Source: Acinetobacter piscicola
Lineage (GTDB): Bacteria > Pseudomonadota > Gammaproteobacteria > Pseudomonadales > Moraxellaceae
NCBI RefSeq assembly: GCF_015218165.1
Contig: NZ_CP048659.1
Location: 2,790,001-2,854,000 of the forward strand
DNA: 64,000 nt
Direction: 5' to 3'
Shown: positions 11,817-19,592 of the stretch, in pieces
Layout of the letters: every line of letters begins with the position of its first letter
Position numbering within the stretch: position 1 is the first letter of the stretch
Program-made: the position numbers and the translations under genes
Notes under the pieces: generated by a model
What the model was told of the DNA's origin: nothing
Database searches by the model: none
Seen by the model: only the letters and a program-made list of their open reading frames with translations

Positions 11817-11839
11817 AGAGCGCTACGGCGCTCTTTTTT
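11817..11839 (+). terminator. Rho-independent terminator of lon
   Basis: The seven-base stem AGAGCGC / GCGCTCT with loop TACG is followed by a run of T, 19 bp after the lon stop codon. Confidence 0.9.
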
Positions 11840-11868
11840 ATTGTACCTAAAATATATGATTTTCAATT

Positions 11869-12907
11869 GGCTTTGTTGCACAAAGATTTGAAATGCAAAG
11901 CGCCCCTAATTGAGCCAAATTTAAGGCGTAACTTGGGTAAGTGGTCGACCTAATTCCGTAAATCTGTTGAGGACTGCTACACGTGCATGAATCTCATTCA
12001 CCTGACTAGGAAAGCTTCTTGCCATTAATTTATCGCCTAATAATTTGATGCAATGCATCTTGGTTTCCACCAAACTGCGGCGATGATAGCCTGACCATTT
12101 TTTCCATAGTGTCCTGCCTAAACGTTTAACTGTTCGAAGTAATTCATTTCGCGCTAGCGAGCTACTCTTTGTATCTTTCCATGGTTTCGCATTTTTTCTA
12201 GGTGGAATCACTGCATGCGCTTGCCGATCTGCAATGACCTGACGGCATTGCTTGGTGTCATAAGCTCCATCGGTATAAACAGAGTCAATCTGCTCATCTT
12301 GTGGAATTTGATCGAGTAAATCACCAAGCACTTGTGAATCACTCACATTATTTGTAGTGAGTTGAATAGCGCGTATTTGAAGGGTTTTAGCATCTATACC
12401 AATATGAAGTTTACGCCATTGGCGACGATATTCAGGTCCATGTTTCTTGCGTTTCCATTCGCCCTCACCTAGAAACTTCATGCCTGTAGAGTCTATGAGT
12501 AGATGCAGCCCATCGCTACTTTTTTGGTAGCTGATTGCAATATCAATATGCTTTTGTCTTCTACAAAGCGTACTGTAATCTGGTGCGGTCCAATTTAATC
12601 CACAAAGTTTAATCAGACTTTGCACAAAGCCAGTGACCATACGTAAAGATAGACGGAATAAGGATTTAATCATTAAGCAGCATTGGATAGCTGCGTCGGA
12701 GTAGGTTTGATTTCGCCCTTGTTTGCCTTTTGATGGAGCATACCATTGCGTAGCAGGATCAAACCAAATGGCAATATTTCCGCGACTCATGAGTGCTCGG
12801 TTATATGCGGGCCAATTGGTTGTACGGTAGATTTTGTGTGTAGGCTTCTTCATTTGAAAATTATATCGCTGAAAAAGCCTTTACAGATAGGTTTGTGCAA
12901 CAAAGCC
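11869..12907 (-). mobile_element. Intact IS5-family (IS903-group) insertion sequence, 1,039 bp
   Basis: Terminal inverted repeats are perfect over 16 bp: GGCTTTGTTGCACAAA (11869-11884) and its complement (12892-12907). The element is flanked on both sides by TTTTCAATT (11860-11868 and 12908-12916), a 9-bp target duplication, the size made by the IS903 group. It carries one transposase gene on the minus strand and looks recent and potentially active. It sits between the lon terminator and the promoter of the candidate small RNA, without disrupting a recognisable gene. Confidence 0.96.
11921..12853 (-). CDS. IS5-family transposase (DDE)
   Basis: 310 residues, a full-length single reading frame. 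It catalyses cut-and-paste or replicative movement of the surrounding element. The DDE triad is visible as Asp121 (LLIDSTG), Asp195 (VYTDGAYD) and Glu263. The C-terminal signature Y256-(2)-R259-(3)-E263-(6)-K270 matches the IS4/IS5 superfamily exactly. The N-terminal half contains the conserved region of the IS903 group (NRALMSRGNIAIWFDP...QGRNQTYSDAAIQ). No frameshift or stop is seen, so the enzyme should be functional. The name of the individual IS cannot be settled without an IS database comparison. Confidence 0.95.
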   Translation of the reverse strand: MKKPTHKIYRTTNWPAYNRALMSRGNIAIWFDPATQWYAPSKGKQGRNQTYSDAAIQCCLMIKSLFRLSLRMVTGFVQSLIKLCGLNWTAPDYSTLCRRQKHIDIAISYQKSSDGLHLLIDSTGMKFLGEGEWKRKKHGPEYRRQWRKLHIGIDAKTLQIRAIQLTTNNVSDSQVLGDLLDQIPQDEQIDSVYTDGAYDTKQCRQVIADRQAHAVIPPRKNAKPWKDTKSSSLARNELLRTVKRLGRTLWKKWSGYHRRSLVETKMHCIKLLGDKLMARSFPSQVNEIHARVAVLNRFTELGRPLTQVTP

Positions 12908-12982
12908 TTTTCAATTAGATAAGTAAAAATTAAAAATAATGCAATTATTTTAAGGATTGTTAAAATTTTTGAATATATTTGC

Positions 12983-13010
12983 TTGAAATAACAACAATTT
13001 CCCTCATAAT
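12983..13010 (+). promoter_or_regulatory. Sigma70-type promoter of the candidate small RNA
   Basis: TTGAAA (12983-12988) and CATAAT (13005-13010) are separated by 16 bp. The predicted transcript start is about 13017. No open reading frame with a ribosome-binding site follows before the terminator at 13091-13116. Confidence 0.5.
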
Positions 13011-13016
13011 AAAATG

Positions 13017-13123
13017 TATAGATACGATCCTACATCCAAAGATCGTTTCGTTAACATCAATTGAATCTCCAGATAGATTGATGTTAAAACGCAGTCCTAA
13101 CGGCTTTAGGACTGCGCTTTTTA
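13017..13123 (+). ncRNA. Candidate small regulatory RNA (about 105 nt, three stem-loops)
   Basis: A promoter-like pair is followed by three consecutive hairpins and a terminator, with no coding frame. Hairpin 1 is CGATC (13025-13029) / GATCG (13041-13045). Hairpin 2 has perfect 11-bp arms TTAACATCAAT (13051-13061) / ATTGATGTTAA (13077-13087). Hairpin 3 has an 11-bp GC-richer stem CGCAGTCCTAA (13090-13100) / TTAGGACTGCG (13106-13116) followed by T-rich DNA, a typical rho-independent end. The size and layout fit a stand-alone sRNA. I do not recognise it as a named RNA. An attenuated leader of rlmH is the main alternative, but rlmH starts 260 bp further on and has its own TATAAT at 13348. Confidence 0.55.
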
Positions 13124-13347
13124 TTCAACCATCATGATGATTACTGCGTAAATATAATTACAAATAATTAATTTATTAAAAATTTATTTTATCGTTGATA
13201 TATAACATCTTATATTGTGTAATCACCTTTATTTTGCAATAGAAAAATTCCATAGCTCTACTTTGCTATAACAATCCACTGGATATTATTTTTAGCTTTG
13301 CTGCTGGTAAATTTCACCCCAAATCTAAGAACATTAAAATATCGGGT

Positions 13348-13353
13348 TATAAT
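13348..13353 (+). promoter_or_regulatory. Probable -10 box of rlmH
   Basis: A consensus TATAAT lies 32 bp before the rlmH ATG. The -35 region is poor. The rest of 13124-13384 is AT-rich with no gene. Confidence 0.4.
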
Positions 13354-13384
13354 ATCGATCTATACATGTCACGATTAGTTTTAT

Positions 13385-13867
13385 ATGAAAATCCGCATTC
13401 TGACCATCGGTCAAAAAATGCCTGCTTGGGTATTGACTGGCTTTGAAGATTATTTCAAACGTATTCAACCTTTTGTACAAACTCAAATCATTGAACTTCC
13501 GATGGCCAAACGAGCTAAAAATGACTCTGAAGCAGATATTTTAAAATATCGTAATCTTGAGGGTGATAGTATTTTGACTCAGTTAAAACAAAATGAAGTA
13601 CTCATTGCTTTGGAAGTCGGTGGACGTGAATTTAGCACAGAAAAGCTTGCTGAAACCATGAAAACATGGATGCTTGAAGGCAATGATGTTGCCCTTGCAA
13701 TTGGTGGACCAGATGGACATTCTGAAGCGGTACGTAAAGCGGCTGCATGGCATTGGTCATTGTCTAAATTAACTTTACCGCATCCTATGGTACGTGTCAT
13801 GCTCATTGAGCAACTCTATAGAGCGATGAGTATCAATAACAACCATCCTTATCATCGTGCTGGCTAA
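13385..13867 (+). CDS. rlmH: 23S rRNA (pseudouridine1915-N3)-methyltransferase RlmH
   Basis: 160 residues, close to the usual 155-160. A SPOUT-class methyltransferase that methylates pseudouridine 1915 in helix 69 of 23S rRNA in assembled 70S ribosomes. RluD, also in this window, makes the pseudouridine it acts on. The family signature is clear: N-terminal IRILTIGQKMPAW, the SAM-binding knot region LALAIGGPDGH-type (VALAIGGPDGHSEAV, about 116-130) and the C-terminal VRVMLIEQLYRAMSINNNHPYHRAG, which binds the substrate. All expected elements are present. Confidence 0.97.
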   Translation: MKIRILTIGQKMPAWVLTGFEDYFKRIQPFVQTQIIELPMAKRAKNDSEADILKYRNLEGDSILTQLKQNEVLIALEVGGREFSTEKLAETMKTWMLEGNDVALAIGGPDGHSEAVRKAAAWHWSLSKLTLPHPMVRVMLIEQLYRAMSINNNHPYHRAG

Positions 13868-13989
13868 ACAAGATAGGATGCCACATAAGTCGTTCTACAT
13901 TTAGAACAATATGTTGAAATAATTCATCTTTCCATCCGCACATTTTTTTGGCATCCTCTTCATTTACATTCAACATAGGTGAATCTCAA

Positions 13990-14766
13990 ATGAATTTACA
14001 AACACTTCCAGGTTTATTTATTTCACATGGTTCGCCAATGTTAGCACTGAATCCTGAACAAGTGGGACCAGCCCTCTATCGCTTAAGTCTTAATTTACCC
14101 AAACCTCAAGCCATTGTAGTCATGTCAGCACATTGGGAGAGTCAGGCACTAGAAGTCAGTACAGGGGTACGTCCTGAAACGTGGCATGATTTCCGTGGTT
14201 TTCCACCTGAATTGTATGAAATACGCTACCCTGCGCCTGGAAATCCTGAATTAGCTGAAGAAATTTTGCATTTACTTGCTGAGGCACATCTACCTGCACA
14301 TGCCAACAGTACACGTCCACGTGACCACGGCGTATGGATGCCTTTACTGCACATGTATCCTGATGCTGATATTCCTGTGGTTGAAATCTCGCTACCGATG
14401 AGTATGAATGCGGATGAGATTTATAAAATTGGACAAGCCTTAGCGCCACTACGTGAAAAGCAAATCTTACTGATTGGTTCAGGCAGTATTACCCATAATT
14501 TACGTGAATTATCTTGGAATAATGACAATCAGAATGTGCCTGAGTGGGCATCTACATTCCGTAATTATGTGGTCAATAAGCTCACTCATAATGACTACGA
14601 TGCTGTACTAGATTGGTCAAATATACCTTTTGTTCAACGTAATCACCCTACAATTGAACATTTCGCACCGCTGTTTTTTGCCATGGGCACAGGTACGCGA
14701 TTTAGTATAGTACATAGTAGTTTTTCTATGGGTGCGCTCGGCATGGACATATATCGTTTTGATTGA
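13990..14766 (+). CDS. ygiD: Extradiol ring-cleavage dioxygenase, YgiD/4,5-DOPA dioxygenase-like
   Basis: 258 residues from the ATG at 13990. A longer frame reaches a TTG at 13948, but GGTGA just before 13990 supports the shorter start. It belongs to the class III (LigB) extradiol dioxygenases, which cleave catechols such as DOPA using a single metal. The metal-binding histidines are in the family positions: SHGSP (His13), SAHWE, RPRDHGVW and, further on, SITHN. Physiological substrate in bacteria is uncertain. The gene lies about 120 bp after rlmH and ends at a hairpin, so it is probably transcribed alone or with rlmH. Confidence 0.92.
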   Translation: MNLQTLPGLFISHGSPMLALNPEQVGPALYRLSLNLPKPQAIVVMSAHWESQALEVSTGVRPETWHDFRGFPPELYEIRYPAPGNPELAEEILHLLAEAHLPAHANSTRPRDHGVWMPLLHMYPDADIPVVEISLPMSMNADEIYKIGQALAPLREKQILLIGSGSITHNLRELSWNNDNQNVPEWASTFRNYVVNKLTHNDYDAVLDWSNIPFVQRNHPTIEHFAPLFFAMGTGTRFSIVHSSFSMGALGMDIYRFD

Positions 14767-14817
14767 TATTTAATAAAAATACATAAAATATATTTATTAA
14801 TTAACAAATATAAATTC

Positions 14818-14862
14818 ATGGATACATTTTGAAACCTAAAATCTCCGAATGTATCCATTGTT
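14818..14862 (+). terminator. Hairpin after ygiD
   Basis: Eleven-base arms ATGGATACATT (14818-14828) / AATGTATCCAT (14848-14858) enclose a 19-base loop, followed by TGTTTTG. A probable but loose terminator. Confidence 0.5.
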
Positions 14863-14924
14863 TTGTAAGTTAAATCAGTTATGCTCTCTACTATCATTTA
14901 AATCAAATACTTGCAGATCATATT

Positions 14925-15698
14925 ATGAAATTACGATATCTTGCACTTGCCCTATTTCCTTTAACCTTAGCTGCATGTCAATCAAGTGATATTCAAAAAG
15001 TTGGAGATTTAGCAGTGTCAGTGTTACAACAACAAAATGCAGATAAAATTTTACCAGCTTATCAATGGTCAGTAGATACTGGCGCAGCTAAACCATTGGT
15101 CTTAAATTTTGCTCAAGATGGCAGCTTAGGTATTTCTACGAGTTGTAACTCTATGTCTACGAGCTGGAAAATTGAAAATAATCAAATTGTTAGCACTAAT
15201 GTGGCATCTACGCTTATGGCATGTCCAGGTGATGCAGCAAAACAAGAAGGTCTTGCTGCAAGCTTGTTTGAAAAAGGTAAAACTGCTTTTGTATTAAACA
15301 CAAGTAATCCACAAAAACCAACGTTAACCCTGACATCTGCTAAAGGTGAAAAAGTAGTATTTACAGGTCAATTAACACCTGAAACCAAATATAACACGCA
15401 AGGTGAAACGATCTTTTTAGAAATCAGCCCTGAAACAAAACAATGTACAGGTGTTGCACCACAAACGTGTTTACAAGTACGCGAAATTAAATATGCTGAC
15501 AATGGAGTCAAAAGCCAAGTCGACAAAGATTGGACTTTATTCTATGACAAAATTGAAGGTTTTACCCATACGCCAAATGAGCGTCAAGTGGTACGCATTA
15601 AACGTTATGAAATTAAAAACCCTGCGGCTGATCAATCTAAATATGCTTATGTACAAGACATGATCATTGAACGTGAAGCAGTTAAAGGTTCTCTTTAA
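14925..15698 (+). CDS. META and DUF4377 domain lipoprotein
   Basis: 257 residues with a lipoprotein signal ending in LAAC (Cys18). A META domain follows (about 45-150: YQWSVDTG...SLGISTSCNSMSTSWKIENNQIVS...LMACPG), with the two cysteines typical of this HslJ-like fold. The C-terminal part (about 165-257: IFLEISPETKQCTG...CLQVREI...RYEIKNPAADQSKYAYVQDMIIERE) is a DUF4377 domain. META proteins include the E. coli heat-inducible HslJ, linked to novobiocin resistance, but a biochemical function is not established. It is the first of three META-domain genes in a row and ends at its own terminator. Confidence 0.9.
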   Translation: MKLRYLALALFPLTLAACQSSDIQKVGDLAVSVLQQQNADKILPAYQWSVDTGAAKPLVLNFAQDGSLGISTSCNSMSTSWKIENNQIVSTNVASTLMACPGDAAKQEGLAASLFEKGKTAFVLNTSNPQKPTLTLTSAKGEKVVFTGQLTPETKYNTQGETIFLEISPETKQCTGVAPQTCLQVREIKYADNGVKSQVDKDWTLFYDKIEGFTHTPNERQVVRIKRYEIKNPAADQSKYAYVQDMIIEREAVKGSL

Positions 15699-15726
15699 TT
15701 TCTTATATATCAAAATAACTTTTTTA

Positions 15727-15755
15727 AAACCGATGTTTAGGCATCGGTTTTTTTA
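15727..15755 (+). terminator. Rho-independent terminator after the first META gene
   Basis: Stem AAACCGATG (15727-15735) / CATCGGTTT (15742-15750), loop TTTAGG, then T-run. The same ACCGATGC-type stem is reused at 17076-17103. Confidence 0.9.
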
Positions 15756-15791
15756 ATCCTTTTCAATAATTCCAATATGTGTGATTAGAAC

Positions 15792-16229
15792 ATGAAAACT
15801 AAAATAATGATACTTGTCCTATTCTCTACGGCTTGTACTGAAAAACTGCGATCTACACAAGAAACTCAAAAGCTACTTGGTCAATATACATGGGCATATA
15901 CACCACCCAACAGTAACATTTCGATTGAACTGACGTTTAGCAATGATCATCTCAATACATATACGTCCTGTAACGCTATGGGAGGAGCTTATAAAATTAT
16001 TGAACAGAAAATGAGTACGCCTTTATTTTATGGTGATGCCCAAGCATGTACACCCAATATCATGCAACAGGAACACTTTATTCGTATGTTTTTTTTGCAA
16101 GCTGTCCCCTTTAAAATTACAGTACGCTCAAGTCATCACCCAAAACTTATTTTCCAAAAAGACCAACAAGAGTATATATTTATCGGTACAAAAATTTTGA
16201 GTAAAAATAAAAACCCCCATGGAGAATAA
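15792..16229 (+). CDS. Small META-domain protein
   Basis: 145 residues. The N-terminus (MKTKIMILVLFSTACTEK) is a short signal with a lipobox-like STAC, so a lipoprotein is likely. One META domain fills the rest: LGQYTWAYTPPNSNISIELTFSNDHLNTYTSCNAMGGAYKI with the paired cysteine in DAQACTP. The TWAYTPPNS core is nearly the same as TWGYTPPNS in the next gene, so the two are paralogues. The ribosome-binding site GGAG of the next gene lies inside its end, and its stop codon abuts the next ATG, so the pair is translationally coupled. Confidence 0.85.
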   Translation: MKTKIMILVLFSTACTEKLRSTQETQKLLGQYTWAYTPPNSNISIELTFSNDHLNTYTSCNAMGGAYKIIEQKMSTPLFYGDAQACTPNIMQQEHFIRMFFLQAVPFKITVRSSHHPKLIFQKDQQEYIFIGTKILSKNKNPHGE

Positions 16230-17051
16230 ATGATGAAAATCGTGCCATTATTGTTTTTCTGTGCATTATTATCTGTTTCAGCTTGTCAAAATTCCCCCAC
16301 TCAAAATCAATCTCTAAACCTTACTGCTCCGCTATCCACACAGCAATTCACTGATGCCTTAACACAATATACATGGGGCTATACTCCACCAAACAGCTCA
16401 GTGCCTATTCTGGTTAATATTTCAACTCAAGGTACTCAAATCTATAGCGGTTGTAATCAAATCTCAAAAATGCATGTACTCAATGGCAAGCACCTCAAAG
16501 CAAATCCTGTTCAGGTACAAACTTTGATGGGCTGTGGTGCACTAGAGCATCAAGAACAGTTAGCGACTCAAATTTTCACGGATGCACATTTAGACATTCA
16601 AACACATGCCAAAGACCAAAAAAAGCTGAATGTTTCGTTAAAAAATGGCGCTATATATACCTTTCAGGCACTTCCTTCTATTTCTGATCTCCCCCATTAT
16701 GATGCTGAATTATTGAAAAAATTTACATGGCAACATCAAACTGATGAACCAAGCCTTGACCAAATTCAACCCTTACTTATCAATTTCACAGCCGATCATA
16801 TGCTGTTTTATGCAGGGTGTAATCGTCAAAGTCAAAACTATATACTTGAAAATAAGACGATCATTCCAAAAGGTAACTTGAGAAGCCAAGTGAAATTTTG
16901 TGGCAATAGACAACATGAGCGACAGATTGCTCAAAGTATGTCAAAGCCAATGAGTATCAGGTTTGACTTTTCAACGGCTTTACCCAAATTAATTTTAGAG
17001 TCCAAATATCAACCCACTATGATTTTTCAAGCCATTAAAAATAAGACCTGA
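16230..17051 (+). CDS. Double META-domain lipoprotein
   Basis: 273 residues (ATG at 16230, or 16233). The signal peptide ends in lipobox VSAC (Cys19). Two META domains follow in tandem: about 45-145 (QYTWGYTPPNSSVPILVNIS...YSGCNQISKMHVL...TLMGCG) and about 165-273 (FTWQHQTDEPSLDQIQPLLINFTADHMLFYAGCNRQSQNYIL...VKFCG). Each has the conserved Cys pair. This suggests internal duplication, then divergence from the single-domain neighbour. It ends at a shared bidirectional terminator facing gdhA. Function unknown; an envelope-stress role is an inference from HslJ. Confidence 0.87.
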   Translation: MMKIVPLLFFCALLSVSACQNSPTQNQSLNLTAPLSTQQFTDALTQYTWGYTPPNSSVPILVNISTQGTQIYSGCNQISKMHVLNGKHLKANPVQVQTLMGCGALEHQEQLATQIFTDAHLDIQTHAKDQKKLNVSLKNGAIYTFQALPSISDLPHYDAELLKKFTWQHQTDEPSLDQIQPLLINFTADHMLFYAGCNRQSQNYILENKTIIPKGNLRSQVKFCGNRQHERQIAQSMSKPMSIRFDFSTALPKLILESKYQPTMIFQAIKNKT

Positions 17052-17075
17052 CATTAACCTGATGCAAAGCCATAA

Positions 17076-17103
17076 AAAAACCGATGCAAAAGCATCGGTT
17101 TTT
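17076..17103. terminator. Bidirectional terminator between the META genes and gdhA
   Basis: Stem ACCGATGC / GCATCGGT (about 17079-17086 and 17092-17099) with A-run on the left and T-run on the right, placed between two convergent genes. Confidence 0.9.
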
Positions 17104-17126
17104 AGATTTATTCAAAGTTTTAAAGC

Positions 17127-18470
17127 TTAGAATACACCTTGCGCTAACATTGCATCAGCCACTTTTACAAAGCCTGCAATGTTCGCACCGTTTACGTAGT
17201 TCACAGTACCATCTTCTTCGGTACCGTATTTCACGCAGTTACGGTGAATTTCTTTCATGATCGCATGCAAACGCTCATCAACTTCTTCAAATGTCCAACC
17301 CAAACGGATTGCATTTTGTGACATTTCAAGACCAGAAGTCGCTACACCACCTGCATTTGATGCTTTACCTGGTGCATAAAGAATTTTCGCTTCGACGAAT
17401 TTTTCTACAGCTCCAAGTGTAGAAGGCATGTTTGCACCCTCAGCAACACAGATCACACCATTGGCAAGCAATGTTGCTGCATCTTCTTCATTTAGCTCAT
17501 TTTGAGTTGCGCATGGCAACGCAATGTCACACTTGATTGACCAAGGGCGTTGACCTTCAAGGTATTCAAAGCCATGTTTAGACGCAAATTCAGAGATACG
17601 ACCACGTTTTACGTTTTTGAGTTCCATCACTTCACATAAAAGCTCTGTTGTGAAACCATCTTTCACATAAACCGTACCGTTAGAGTCAGAAAGTGAAACC
17701 ACTTTTGCACCCAAATACATTGCTTTTTCAGCAGCATATTGTGCAACGTTACCAGAACCAGAAATGGTGACAATTTTACCTTTAAAACTGTCGCTACGTG
17801 TTTTGAGCATTTCTTCTGCAAAATACACTGTACCAAAACCTGTTGCTTCAGGACGGGCCAATGAACCACCGAAAGATAAACCTTTACCCGTGAATACGCA
17901 TGAAGTGTCATTGCTGAGCTTCTTCATCATACCCGCCATATAACCGACTTCACGACCACCCACACCGATATCGCCCGCTGGAATATCTGTGTTTGAACCG
18001 AGATGGCGATATAGCTCAACCATTAAAGCTTGGCAGAAACGCATAATTTCGCCTTCTGACTTACCTTTCGGGTTGAAGTCAGAACCACCTTTACCACCGC
18101 CCATTGGCAATGTTGTCAACGCATTTTTAAAAGTTTGCTCAAAACCTAAGAATTTTAAAATTGAAAGGTTTACAGATGGGTGAAAGCGCATACCACCCTT
18201 AAATGGTCCAATCGCAGAGTTATACTGAACACGGAAAGCACGATTCACTTGAGTTTGACCTTGGTCATCTATCCAAGAAACGCGGAATTGAATAGCACGT
18301 TCAGGCTCTACAAGACGCTCAAGCAAACCATAATCTGCATATTGTGGATTTTTTTCAATAAATGGCCATAAGCTGGTCATTACTTCTTCTACAGCTTGCA
18401 GAAATTCTGGTTGATTTGGATCACGTGCTTTAACGTAATTTAGGAAGTCATTCAGGCTAGTATATTTCAA
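17127..18470 (-). CDS. gdhA: NADP-specific glutamate dehydrogenase
   Basis: 447 residues, the standard size of the hexameric bacterial enzyme. It makes glutamate from 2-oxoglutarate, ammonia and NADPH in the cytoplasm. Recognisable parts: the substrate domain with FRVQYNSAIGPFKGGMRFHPSVN and catalytic lysine region LPMGGGKGGSDFNPKGKS, AGDIGVGGREVGYMAG, and the nucleotide domain with VTISGSGNVAQYAAEKA. The C-terminal VNGANIAGFVKVADAMLAQG is typical of GdhA. The gene is monocistronic and is divergent from rnfB across a 325-bp AT-rich gap. It links ammonia assimilation to the 2-oxoglutarate pool handled by the TCA block downstream. Confidence 0.97.
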   Translation of the reverse strand: MKYTSLNDFLNYVKARDPNQPEFLQAVEEVMTSLWPFIEKNPQYADYGLLERLVEPERAIQFRVSWIDDQGQTQVNRAFRVQYNSAIGPFKGGMRFHPSVNLSILKFLGFEQTFKNALTTLPMGGGKGGSDFNPKGKSEGEIMRFCQALMVELYRHLGSNTDIPAGDIGVGGREVGYMAGMMKKLSNDTSCVFTGKGLSFGGSLARPEATGFGTVYFAEEMLKTRSDSFKGKIVTISGSGNVAQYAAEKAMYLGAKVVSLSDSNGTVYVKDGFTTELLCEVMELKNVKRGRISEFASKHGFEYLEGQRPWSIKCDIALPCATQNELNEEDAATLLANGVICVAEGANMPSTLGAVEKFVEAKILYAPGKASNAGGVATSGLEMSQNAIRLGWTFEEVDERLHAIMKEIHRNCVKYGTEEDGTVNYVNGANIAGFVKVADAMLAQGVF

Positions 18471-18707
18471 CGCTCAATCCTCAGCAAAAGGGGTGAATCA
18501 AAATTGGTCAAATTTTTCAAAAGAATGATATATTTTGGCGCAAAGTATTTAATCTCTTTTGTTAACAATCTACAACACTTTTTCCAATGTTTTTTTAAAT
18601 AATTATTAAATTCAATGTGATAATTTCTAATTAATAAAAAAATTTATGTCTATTCAGTCTTATTTTTAATAAATTACTTAGGTGTTTTTGCCCACATTCA
18701 GCGCACT

Positions 18708-18756
18708 TTTTGTACCATTTTGGATCAAGTACAAAATCTTCAGAATATGCTAAAAT
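18708..18756 (+). promoter_or_regulatory. Palindrome and extended -10 promoter upstream of rnfB
   Basis: The inverted repeat TTTTGTAC (18708-18715) / GTACAAAA (18729-18736), with 13-bp spacer, lies next to TGCTAAAAT (-10 TAAAAT at 18751-18756 with TG extension), 40 bp before the rnfB ATG. It could be an operator for the rnfB-nth pair. The remaining 18471-18707 is AT-rich promoter DNA for gdhA with no gene. Confidence 0.4.
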
Positions 18757-18795
18757 TCAAAAACCTAACTGGCACCTTGTTATATTTTTAAGCAC

Positions 18796-19590
18796 ATGAC
18801 TCCTTCTATTTCTCTCATACAGCAGATTGATGCCCTTTTACCTCAAACCCAATGTGGATTATGCGGACATCGAGATGGTTGTTTGCCTTATGCCAAATCG
18901 ATTGCTGAGGGAGAAGATGCTAACAAATGTGTACCTGGTGGTCAGCCTGTTGCGGATGCCTTGGCTGCTTTATTGTCCCGTCCAAAATTAGTGGCTGAAC
19001 CGAGTGTGTGGGAGATCCAAAGTGATGGGCGTCCACAACGGATGAAAGCGATTATTCGTGAAGATGAATGTATCGGTTGTACCAAATGTATCAGTGCATG
19101 CCCTGTCGATGCGATCATTGGCTCTGGAAAGCTGATGCACACGATTTTGACAGACTTATGTACAGGCTGTGAACTATGCATTCCTCCATGCCCTGTGGAC
19201 TGTATTGATTTGGTTGAAGACACGCAAAGTATTCCTACAGAGTCACAGCGTCTTGATGAACAAGCCGATCTCAGACAACGGTATTATGCCCATATTCAAC
19301 GTGAAGAAAATCGTCGTATTCACCGTAAAGGGCCTGTCGTACGTGCTGAAATAGATACAGAGTTATTCGCTCAATATACTGAACAAAATCAGCAACTCAC
19401 TGCAATTGAAGTCATTGAAAAATCAGAACAACCTAAATTAATCCTTGATGCAAAAAGCACCATTGAACTGGCAAAGATTCGCACACAAATTAAAAAATTA
19501 GAAAAGCAACTTTCCGTACGTCCTGATGCAAAAAAACAGCAGCAACTCGAGGCACTTTTACAGCAATTATCTGATGTGCAAGGAGAATGA
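18796..19590 (+). CDS. rnfB: RnfB-like iron-sulfur protein without membrane anchor
   Basis: 264 residues. Resembles RnfB/RsxB, the ferredoxin-like subunit of the Rnf/Rsx electron-transport complex. The Fe4S domain is at about 16-55 ([17 protein letters not shown]...KCVPGG), followed by two [4Fe-4S] motifs [12 protein letters not shown] (about 94-105) and [12 protein letters not shown] (about 124-135). The N-terminal transmembrane helix usual in RnfB is absent, and the C-terminus adds a charged coiled-coil-like tail ([14 protein letters not shown]...). The other rnf genes are not next to it; nth follows with an ATGA overlap, as nth follows the rsx operon in E. coli. I infer a soluble electron carrier, perhaps serving Nth or SoxR-type control. 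Confidence 0.85.
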   Translation: MTPSISLIQQIDALLPQTQCGLCGHRDGCLPYAKSIAEGEDANKCVPGGQPVADALAALLSRPKLVAEPSVWEIQSDGRPQRMKAIIREDECIGCTKCISACPVDAIIGSGKLMHTILTDLCTGCELCIPPCPVDCIDLVEDTQSIPTESQRLDEQADLRQRYYAHIQREENRRIHRKGPVVRAEIDTELFAQYTEQNQQLTAIEVIEKSEQPKLILDAKSTIELAKIRTQIKKLEKQLSVRPDAKKQQQLEALLQQLSDVQGE

Positions 19591-19592
19591 TC

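Noticed and set aside
13948..13989. Upstream TTG start of the YgiD-like gene
   Set aside because: The ATG at 13990 has a better ribosome-binding site and gives the family's normal N-terminus.
18796..19590. Full Rnf complex operon
   Set aside because: Only the rnfB-like gene is present. Neighbours on both sides are gdhA and nth.
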